Positions 55,401 through 64,000 of a stretch of DNA of 64,000 nt are shown here, in pieces; position 1 is the first letter of the stretch, and the number at the start of each line of letters is the position of its first letter. The stretch spans positions 6,138,001-6,202,000 of the forward strand of contig CM048572.1 in NCBI GenBank assembly GCA_026413225.1, given 5' to 3'. The translations under genes were made by a program, and so were the position numbers. Origin of the DNA: Otis tarda (Eukaryota; Chordata; Aves; Otidiformes; Otididae). The notes beneath the pieces were generated by a model. The model made no database searches. It was given only the letters and a program-made list of their open reading frames with translations, and was not told the DNA's origin.

Positions 55401-56678
55401 GATAGGGGACAGGCCAGTCTGGAGGTCACAAACACCTCAGTGATCGCTGCAGTGAAAGCATCAGCGGCTGCGGAAGTTGTGTCAGTACCGGCAACGACCC
55501 TGGAAGTGTGAGCAGATCCCAGGAGCAAGTCATGCCTAATAGCAAGATTTTTCCAAAGCAGTTGATGAGTTGAGAAAAATGCAATTCCTCAAGCAAGAGC
55601 GCAAACACAAGGTCTCACCTGAGGACACCCAACGCCTCTGTGCGGGGAGTGGGGGGACTGTGTGGGTACGGGGCTGCTCCGCGCATCCCCAGCCGTTCTG
55701 ATGGATAAGGTAGGTGGAGAATTCTGATTTCAACCTGATCACAAACCTTCTTGTTTGCCTTTTTATTCTAAGCTTCTGATCAAGACAGGTGAATGCATTT
55801 GAAGGTGTGGGAACGCTTCTCTCTGTTGGATGCTTTAATCGCTTCTAGTAAGAAAATGGAATTTCTGCTGGATGGAAAAGCCCAGCTCCCCAAAACTTCT
55901 AAAAGCCTGAAACACAACAGAAATCAAAACTTTGATTTTTACTTCCCTACCAACATACAGGTTTTTAATTCAGAGTCATCAATGACTCTGAATCATGTTT
56001 TTGTTAAGTTTCAACATCATAAAATTAATCTTAATATTTTACACGACAGAACACACAGGAAGAAACAAAGCAGGCAGATCAATTGCTTTAACACTTCTTC
56101 CACTGAAATTCTCCCTAAAACTGACACCTCCTGCGGAACACTTTGATTTTGGCAAAACCGCCTTTGCTGCTGGGAAGACTGCACCATCTCAGGGCTTTTT
56201 GACCAGGTCTAATTAGCAACGTACGTAGTCAGGCTGCAAAGCTCGTGGCAGAATCACCGCGGCGGTGATTTGATGAGATCTATTTTTTCCACGGAGGAGG
56301 CTCTTTGGGGGATAAGTCCTCTCTTCAGTGACTAATTACCTGTTTGAACAAGGAAGGTCCCGTGGATGAGGTGCCAGAGGTGCAGTAAACTGCCTTCCCA
56401 TGGCCGGCAGCAAAGGAGAAACTTTAAGAGGTTAGGAAAAGCTTGACCTGGAAAAATCATTGTGGTTTGGTTTTTTTTTTCCCCCTTCCTCCCTTCCATA
56501 CCACTGAAGAAGAACTGCCCAAAGGTGTTTCTCTCCCTCCCCTCTCCCTGGTCCTCTCTTTTCCAAACGCAAACATCCCTCCTCAGTCCCCAGGGTGTTC
56601 CTGGCCCCCCTCACCCCAGAGCATCCAGACTGGGGGGAGCCCTGCCACCCCTCCAGCCCCGCTGTGTCTCGCCCGCAG
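52421..56678 (+). other. KCNS1: Probable first intron of KCNS1
   Basis: No gene recognised. The GC-rich 5' part gives way to AT-rich DNA at about 53220-53780 and 55780-56160. A T22 run lies at 54122-54143. The region ends with a pyrimidine-rich stretch and the acceptor CTCGCCCGCAG before 56679. Confidence 0.45.
54122..54143. repeat. T22 homopolymer
   Basis: Twenty-two T residues on the plus strand, with no CR1 or other retroposon signature next to them. Confidence 0.9.
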
Positions 56679-56705
56679 GTGGAACCAGCTCCCGCTCTGC
56701 TGATC

Positions 56706-59700
56706 ATGGTCAACAAGACCTTAAATTACTGGGGTCCCGGTTTTGAGGAGGACGTTATCAACATCAATGTGGGGGGTCTGAGAAGGCGGCTCAGCTCCAG
56801 CGCCCTCTCCAAGTTCCCCGACACCCGCCTGGGACGCCTGCTCTCCTGCGACTCCGAGGAGTCCATCCTGCAGCTCTGCGATGACTACGACGTGAGCGCC
56901 AGGGAGTTCTACTTCGACCGAAACCCCGGCTTCTTCCTCTATGTGCTCCACTTCTACCAGACGGGGAAGCTGCACGTCATGGAGGAGCTCTGCGTCTTCT
57001 CCTTCTGCCAGGAGATCGAGTACTGGGGCATCAACGAGTTCTTCCTGGACTCCTGCTGCAGCTACCGCTACCATGAGCGCAAGCTGGAGAGCCGGCATCA
57101 CAACTGGGATGAGGAGAGCGAGGTCAGCAGTGTGGACACGTCCCCCGATGAGATCTCTGACATCAACCACGACCTGCTGCGCTACAGCACGCTGCGCTGC
57201 GGCAACGTGCGCAAACGCCTCTGGCTCACCATGGAGAACCCCGGCTACTCCATCCCCAGCAAACTCTTCAGCTTCGTGTCCATCAGCGTGGTGCTGGTTT
57301 CCATAGCCACCATGTGCATCCACAGCATGCCCGAGTACCAGCAGCTGGATGAGAATGGCAACGTGCTCGATGAACCCATCCTGCACAAGCTGGAGTATTT
57401 CTGCATCTCCTGGTTCACCTTTGAAGTGTCTTCCCGCCTCCTGCTCTCCCCCAACCCCAGGAAGTTCTTCAAGCACCCACTGAACCTGATTGACATTGTC
57501 TCGGTGCTGCCCTTCTACTTCACCCTCTTGGTGGACTTGACCATGGGCAGCGACTCAGAGCTGGGCAACCTGGGCAAGGTGGTGCAGGTGTTTCGGCTCA
57601 TGAGGATATTCCGGGTGCTGAAGCTGGCTCGGCACTCCACCGGACTGAGGTCGCTGGGGGCCACCTTGAAGGTAAACTGGCTCTCTATCTCCTTATCTGC
57701 TCCTATAGTCCCTGGGTAAGGAGGAGACCTCTGGTATGGCTGGGGGAGGTGGACATTCCTGTTCCCAGCATGCTACCAGCTCTGGGTAGCATCTGGCAAG
57801 CATGCTTGGGGGTGGTGGGATGGGTTGTTGGTTTGTGCACCTGCTGAAGCAACCGAGTGTGAGGAGCGCCGCGTGAGCCCTCTCGGAGAGAGCAAACAGC
57901 AGTTCACCCCACTGCTCGCAGACTTTGCTTCATGCAGAACTGGTGCTTCTGGGGACTCAGCCACTCCTTCTCCGCCGTGGTGCGCAAGCCCCGTTGCGTG
58001 GTGTCGGAATGGACTCAGGCACGCGTGGGTGGATGGTGATGTCCCACCAGAAATGGGGCAGTGCCTGGGCAGGCTGTGAGCAACCTGCTGGGTGTACCAG
58101 CACTAGCACGTGCAGCTCGGTGCTGCTCCTGTCCCCAGTCTGGGAGAAAGGGAAACCTTCTGAGGGCATGGTGACAGCCTGCTGGAGGCCGGTGTCCAGC
58201 CCTTAGTGTCTGTCCATCTAGGGAGACGTGGGGACCCTGGTCCAGCTGGGCTGATGCTTGGATGCTCGAGGGTGCGATGAGGCTGGGGACTGGCACACGG
58301 CTGACCGTGGGTGGTGCAGAGCAGCAATGGAAAGCAGAAGGTCAGCTGCAGGGCCCGGGATGACCAGCCCAAGGCAGGGTGCCTGTCCCCAGCAGCTGCC
58401 CCTCCATCTGCTGGGGAGGCCCAGGGGAAGCACAGCTCACCCCAGGACTGTGCTGTCCTCAGGAGCAAAAACTGGATGGGGAGATGCTGAGACAGTGAAG
58501 GACCAGGGTCTAGGTGTGCCGGGAGGTGGCAGACCTGCAGGTTTGGCAAAAGGAGGTCCTCACCCTCCAGGGCATGCCCCAAGGCCGTGTCTCTCCAGAC
58601 CCCCTCTGCAGCACCCTCGGTGTCCTTAGGCTGGCCAAGGTCATTCTTCAGTGACAAGAATCAAAGCGCAAGGCCATCAGGGAACCCTCACCAGGGAGCC
58701 GTCCCCCTCGTGCTGGGGTCCATGTGCCCGAATTTGGGGAGGGTGAAACTGTGCTTATGCAGAAAATCCAGCTTGATGCAGAGGCCAATTAAACTCAGCC
58801 TTTAATTGTCCCTAACTCTTGGCGATCACATCAAGAGAAATCCTGAAGCCGACGCTCAAGCCTGCCAAGACGCAGTGATGCGCGCTCCCGATGCCCCACC
58901 ACACACGGGGCTTGTGCTGGGCACAGAGAGGGGTCACCGGGCAAACATCTCCTCTCCTTGTGGGACTGCTCATGAAATACCCCTGTACTTTTTCCTCCTT
59001 CAAACCAAGGCTGTGCCAAACTAACGGCCAGGGAAAGCCATCTTCAGAACAGAGCTTGAAATCCAATCAACGGGATGCTCTCCTCCCACGGAGCCCCTGG
59101 TGCTGCCTCCACCAAAGGGCCATCGCAGAGGTGAAGCGGGCAGAGCTGGCGCTGGGGACACCCCGGTTCTCGCTGCCGCAGCCAGGGCAGGGCTGGCATG
59201 GGACGTCCTGGTGTCGGCAGGACCTGGCTGCCAGGGTTGGACCTGTTCCTGTGGATGAGGCAGGGAGAAAAGCAACCCTCAAGTGGTGATGGGGACAAGG
59301 ATTGGCAGGAGGAAAAGTCCTGTGCCAGCTTCTGCTCGGAAGTAGGACCAGCCCAGCACTAATCCTGCAAATCCTACAGAGCATCAGAAAAAAAAAATGA
59401 GGGAAAAAAAATTCCTGGCATCTTCAAAGCCTACTGAAAAAAAGGCCCGGGGAGGATTGTGTGGAATGAAGATGCCTGGAGTCGACCTGTGTCATACGCA
59501 CTTCTGAACTCTCACCTTGACGAGCAATTAGCAAGTGGCAGACTGTGTAACACTGCTTGCGGAATTTAAATAAAATCATACACGTGAGAAGGGCTCCCTG
59601 AACCCTTTCTGCGCTCCGTTTAAGCGTGAACAACGCGTTGCAGCAGAGCGAGCACTGCCGGGCTCATCTGCATGTTGAGAAGCAGCAGAGGAGATGGGGG

Positions 59701-62640
59701 AGCCGGCAGCATTCCGGCCCCAGCCTCTGCCGAGCCGCTGATTCACCCAGTGACGTGCTGGAAAGTGCCGCTTCCCGGGGACCCCGGAGCCAGCTGTAAA
59801 CGGGGATGGGCGAAGACACAAACCTGACGCAGCAGCTCGGGGTGGTGATTTACCGGGCACATAAATTACAACGTCTCGTTAATCATAATTTACTTCCTAT
59901 CACAAGAGCATAAAGCAGCAGCAGAGGAGGAAAGGCTGTTAACAGATGGGAAGCGGGAGCGACGGCTCTGGCAAGCTGAGTGATTGTCCCCCTGCCACGA
60001 AAGTGCCAGCGGAGGGATTTCTGTCATTTGTGCATCATAAACCCTGAACTGCCCGCAGATTGCTTGGGGCCTGATCCAGGGTCTGTTGGATTTGAAGAGG
60101 GGCTTCCTGCACGTCTCCTCTTCCTCCCTGCCGTGCACGACATCCGTGACCGCTACGGCAGTGTCCCGGGCGCGGGTTGGGTGCCTGGCTCCCACGGGCC
60201 GTCAGTAGGTGTTAGGTGCCGGGGGAATCTAGGCCTCTGGATCTGCAGGAGCTGCTGCCTGGCTCCCTAGGGGCCTAAATACACAAATAGGTTGGAAGAG
60301 CTGGAATTGCACGTCCCCAGACAGCGGATGCATCTCCTCGCTGTCACTACCAGAGGCCATCTCCGTGCTCAGTCCCTGTGCTGGTGTCTCCGGTCTGGCT
60401 CAAACCAGGCTCCTCCATTTCGTTTGTCTTCTGCTGTACTGGAGGAGAGATGTGCGTTTGGCAGGGGAAGGAGCCCATACGTGACCCATGGCTATCCCAA
60501 GGGCAGGAGCCCCGAGGCTGCTGTTGGGGTGACTGCTTCCCCGGAGCCTTTTATCGCCCAGCATCGCCTCCCCCAGGGCTGGCTGCACCCCCACCTAAAG
60601 CCCAGCCAAGCCTACACCCCACCCAAACCCCAGCTGCACCTGCCCACCCCTGGCTCAATGAGCCAACCACACATTTTGAGGATAAATGGGTGCAAACATG
60701 TGGCAGCCGGTGCCTGAGGTCAGCTGGGAGATTCCTAGAGCCCCTTGCCGTGCCGCAAGCCCTAACCCTGCTCGTAAATTAAAACATAGGAGCTGCCGCG
60801 GTGCCTGACTTCCCCCTCGCCTTCACCCTCCAACACACCCCAGGGCCATAACCGATTCTCTTTAAAGATGCATAAGGTCGTTTGGCTCTGCCGCTCCCCA
60901 GCTGGGACGCATAGACATGCTGGTGAGCTCCAGCCGGGAGCAAGCCTTTCACGGCCCAGCGGCACATCCTTGAAACGCGGTGACTCCGAGCCGTGTGTCC
61001 TTCCCAAGGAGCTCCCTCAGACCTACTGGAGGGCGTTTGCAGCCACAGGCCACAGCGGAGGAGGAGGAGGAGGAGGTTATTTCCCCTCAGTATTACTGCC
61101 ACCCCACGGGGTGGGTGCTGAGAGCAGCCCTGACGCTGGATGGATCCCCGCACTGACCTGACGACCAGGGCTGCTTGGATTCCTGTCAGCTCGGACGTTC
61201 ACTTTGAGTCTCCCGTAGAGAAGCAGCAAAACCTGAAAGGAGATGTAATTATGTCAGAAATGGCAGTGTTTGCAAGAAAACTCTCCCCCTGGACAAGCCC
61301 TTCTGCCCGCAGTCTGTCCTGCAGACACGGCTGGAGACCCCTCACCGGGCTCGTTGGGTGCTGTGTGGGTGCCAACGGCCCACCCCTAACCCGCTGTCGG
61401 TGTCCTACAGCCGGCTCAAACACAGGTTAAAGACATCTAGAACCTCAGGGTTCGGGTATCCCCGGGAATGGGACCAGAGGGGACAGAAATTGGGGCAGGG
61501 GGTAGTTTCTACCACCCCTGGAGCTGTGTCCCATGAGCGCAATATCCCCCCCTGGCCTGCTGAACTCTGCCTGCCCATCTGATGCTCCATCCCTCCTACC
61601 CCGGTGGGTAACGAAGGATTAAATGGACCCTGGGGCTGTAGACAGGGTGCAGGAGGGAGCAGGTGAGTCCCTGGGGCTCTGGTTGTGGGGTCCTCAGCAG
61701 CCGGGGGACCCGGGGCTGGAGCTGGAGCTGAGCCTGCAGCAGAGGCGCGCGTCCTCCCCGCGAGCGCATCGCCGGCGTCTCGGGAAAATACAAATCGCCT
61801 CACTTAGAGGCTGCCCATTAGGTGGTTTCTGGGGACCTGCCAAGATAAAAGGAAAAATGTGTCTAAATATTGTTAGCCGAGATCCGGTCGGAGCGAGGGC
61901 TGGAGTCAGGGGAGCAGCCGCTGCCTGGGAACCCCAGCCGGGCAGCACCGGGCCCTGTTCCCTGCCGGCACCGCTGCCCTGTCCCAGGCTGGTGGAGGGC
62001 AGAGGGGTGGCTATGGGCGCCAGGGCTGATTTTTTGCCAGCGGGACAGAGCACGCAGAGATGGATAGAGGCATGGAGATCCCGGCGTGCAGGGAGCCTAT
62101 GTGCAGGGCTGTATTGGCACTGCAGCATCCCAGTGCCCCGGGTGTGGTGGCACCTGCTGACCACCGCTCTGCTTTGCCTTCCAGCACAGCTACCGGGAGG
62201 TGGGGATCCTGCTGCTCTACCTGGCTGTGGGGGTCTCCGTCTTCTCCGGCGTGGCCTACACCGCTGAGAAGGAGGAAGATGTCGGCTTCGACACCATCCC
62301 GGCGTGCTGGTGGTGGGGCACGGTCAGCATGACCACCGTGGGCTACGGCGACGTGGTGCCGGTCACCGTGGCAGGCAAGCTGGCTGCCTCGGGCTGCATC
62401 CTGGGGGGCATCCTGGTCGTGGCGCTGCCCATCACCATCATCTTCAACAAGTTCTCCCACTTCTACCGCAAGCAGAAGGCGCTGGAGGCAGCCGTGAGGA
62501 ACAGCGGGAAGAAAGACCCCGAGGATGTGGAGAGCATCTCCAGCCACGACCGAGACTCGGAAGCCCTGAGTGAGAGTTCCCTGGGCAGAGGCAGCCCCGA
62601 CCGCCGCGGTCTGACCCCCGGCGCACACCCCACACCCTGA
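56706..62640 (+). CDS. KCNS1: KCNS1 (Kv9.1), silent voltage-gated K+ channel subunit
   Basis: Two coding exons, 56706-57671 and 62185-62640, join phase 0 to 473 residues (about 526 in human, whose N-terminus and tail are longer). The exon starts at 56679 and the first ATG, at 56706, has A at -3 and G at +4. Parts: T1 tetramerisation domain about 14-130 ([11 protein letters not shown] to [12 protein letters not shown]), S1 about 187-208, S2 228-248, S3 258-280, S4 292-312 ([17 protein letters not shown]), S5 323-345, pore with TVGYGD at 373-378, S6 391-412. S6 reads VALPITII where conducting Kv channels have PVP, as in the KvS group. Kv9.1 does not conduct alone: it joins Kv2 subunits and alters their gating in neurons. 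The [16 protein letters not shown] and [16 protein letters not shown] segments match the mammalian protein closely, and the place next to the WAP gene excludes the intronless KCNS2 copy. Confidence 0.96.
57672..62184 (+). other. KCNS1: KCNS1 coding-region intron
   Basis: This intron runs from donor GTAAAC at 57672 to acceptor TGCCTTCCAG at 62184 and splits the gene at the S4-S5 linker (LGATLK|HSYREV). It contains no other recognised gene. A (GGA)n run lies at about 61056-61076. Open frames inside carry no motif. Confidence 0.85.
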
Positions 62641-64000
62641 CCCCACCGTGCTGCGGCACCGGGGTGTGTGCACCAGGACACAGCAAAGAAGCCAGGCTCT
62701 CCCGGTCTCACACTGTGCCTAGCACCAAACCCCCCAGCGAAGGACAGGAGGGGTTAGAGGAGACGCCCAGCCGGTGCTGGGACAGGAGGCAGCCCCTGGC
62801 CGGGCTGGGTGCCCTTGCAGGTCCCGTGTCAGGTTGGCATCAACCCCAGCCCCAACCTCATCCTACCCCAGCTGGAAACGGCCTCAAAAGGCTCAGCTGC
62901 CCCGCTGGCCACGGGGGAAAGGGGGCTGGAAATGAGTCTGTATGGGAGGAGATGTGGTGTCCGGCTCAGGGTGAGCCCTGCTGTCCCCACCCCTGCAATG
63001 GGACCGACTGGACCTCACCGTCCTTCCATTGCAGGTGGGGCTTAACCGCTCTCCTGTGCCATCACGCCAGGACCTCCCCAGGGATCCGGGTCTGGGGGCT
63101 GTGCTGGGAGTGTGGCGTGGCTGGGAGCAGTGTCCGTGTAGGGGAACACCAGCCAGGGATGACCCGGGAAAAGGGACGCTGTCCTCCGAGACAGGAGCAG
63201 CTGGAGGGGGATGAAGCTGACGGGACTGGGGGGGCCACCCCCGGTGGGACTTTCCCCTCAAGCCCTTCGCTCCATGGGGCTCCCATGCTGCGGGGCATCT
63301 GTTTTGGAAGAGCCACTGGTCTCTGTGTCCACTGGCACCCAGCCCCCAGGAGAAGAGGCAGAGTCCCTGCAAAGGGCTGTCAGGGAGCAGGCATGGGGGA
63401 ATGCTCCTGGGCACCGAGAAGCTGTCTCTGCCATGGCCGTACGTTCGTGATTCCCACAGCAGGAAGAGCTGTGGTCCACGCCCTGGTCCCCCTCACCACG
63501 TCCCCCAGCCCGGCTGCGCTCTGCTGCCTCGTCCCTCCCTGCCTTGAGGCCAGGCAGGGGCAGGAGCAGGGTCACACCAGCCCGGGCATCCCCTCTGTCC
63601 CCACAGGGAGCCAAGCTCCGCGGTGCCAGTGCCCTCACCGTCCCTCTGCGGGGAGGGAGCCCCCACCGAGTCCCCAGGAGAGCGGAGACAGAGGGGATCT
63701 CGCCCTGCTCCTCATCACCGCAGCCTCTGAGCACCTCACAGCTGGGCAGGGAGGTCCGAGCCCCCTTCCCACCCGGATCCCCAACCCAGCTGACACGTTC
63801 GGGGCTGCTCCCAGCACAGCGTTAATTCCCCACGGAGTTTTTCCTTGACTCCCAGTTCTCCGTTTGGAAACCGTGCAGCTCCTTTGTGCACAGAGGAATA
63901 CAGCCAGCTGTGCCGGTAGCAGGAGAAACGCGTGCTCTGCAATCACCTAATCAGCTCACAAAGATGTTGATGGCTGCGGGGTGGCCCTAGGCACCGGGAT
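62641..64000 (+). other. KCNS1: KCNS1 3' untranslated region and downstream
   Basis: GC-rich sequence follows the TGA at 62638-62640. I found no AATAAA before the window ends, so the 3' end of the transcript is either outside the window or uses a variant signal. A 394-codon open frame (62664-63848) begins without ATG and has no family motif. It looks like a by-product of GC-rich composition. Confidence 0.5.

Noticed and set aside
62664..63848. 394-codon plus-strand open frame after KCNS1
   Set aside because: It starts at a GTG, has no ATG at its start, no splice context and no family motif. The DNA is GC-rich, so long chance frames are expected in this 3' region.

Overview
The window is nuclear DNA of a bird. 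Three fragments of CR1 retroposons carry the family's hallmark 3' end (repeated TCTATGAT). The genes are split by GT-AG introns, and there are two CpG-island-like promoters. Nothing bacterial is present. The gene order RBPJL - MATN4 - single WAP-domain inhibitor - KCNS1 matches the mammalian 20q13.12 order RBPJL - MATN4 - SLPI/PI3/WFDC cluster - KCNS1, with the same relative orientations. Avian linkage group 20 is therefore a reasonable inference. I had no database, so orthology rests on motifs and remembered families.

Left flank (1-9050): repeats and non-coding DNA. It holds an old avian endogenous-retrovirus LTR fragment, a 17/21-bp tandem repeat, a minus-strand CR1 lying inside a pyrimidine tract, two plus-strand AATAAA signals and one splice-flanked candidate exon. 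SDC4 is expected next to RBPJL, but no syndecan coding sequence was found here.

RBPJL (minus, 14691 down to 9264): ten coding exons join in frame and give about 470 codons of the CSL-family factor that works in the PTF1 complex. The N-terminal exon was not found. MATN4 (plus): a CpG-rich TATA-like promoter and probable non-coding exon lie near 20508-20646. Ten coding exons (30018-35918) follow and give a 622-residue matrilin: signal peptide, vWA, four EGF, vWA, coiled coil. Its last intron is of the rare U12 AT-AC type.

Small inhibitor (plus, 40133-40719): a three-exon gene for a 76-residue secreted protein with one WAP domain. Its Cys-Ala-Met reactive loop resembles elafin. It is the only WAP gene I could find where mammals have a large cluster. 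Downstream, to about 51.5 kb, there is no convincing gene, but there is a near-perfect long hairpin, AT-rich islands with homeodomain-type motifs and an isolated minus-strand TATA box.

KCNS1 (plus): a CpG-rich region with a probable non-coding exon ending at 51899, a GC-rich minisatellite in the first intron, and two coding exons (56706-57671 and 62185-62640) give a 473-residue silent Kv9.1 potassium-channel subunit. The four genes do not form a pathway: they are a pancreas transcription factor, a matrix adaptor, a protease inhibitor and a neuronal channel modifier kept together by ancient synteny.
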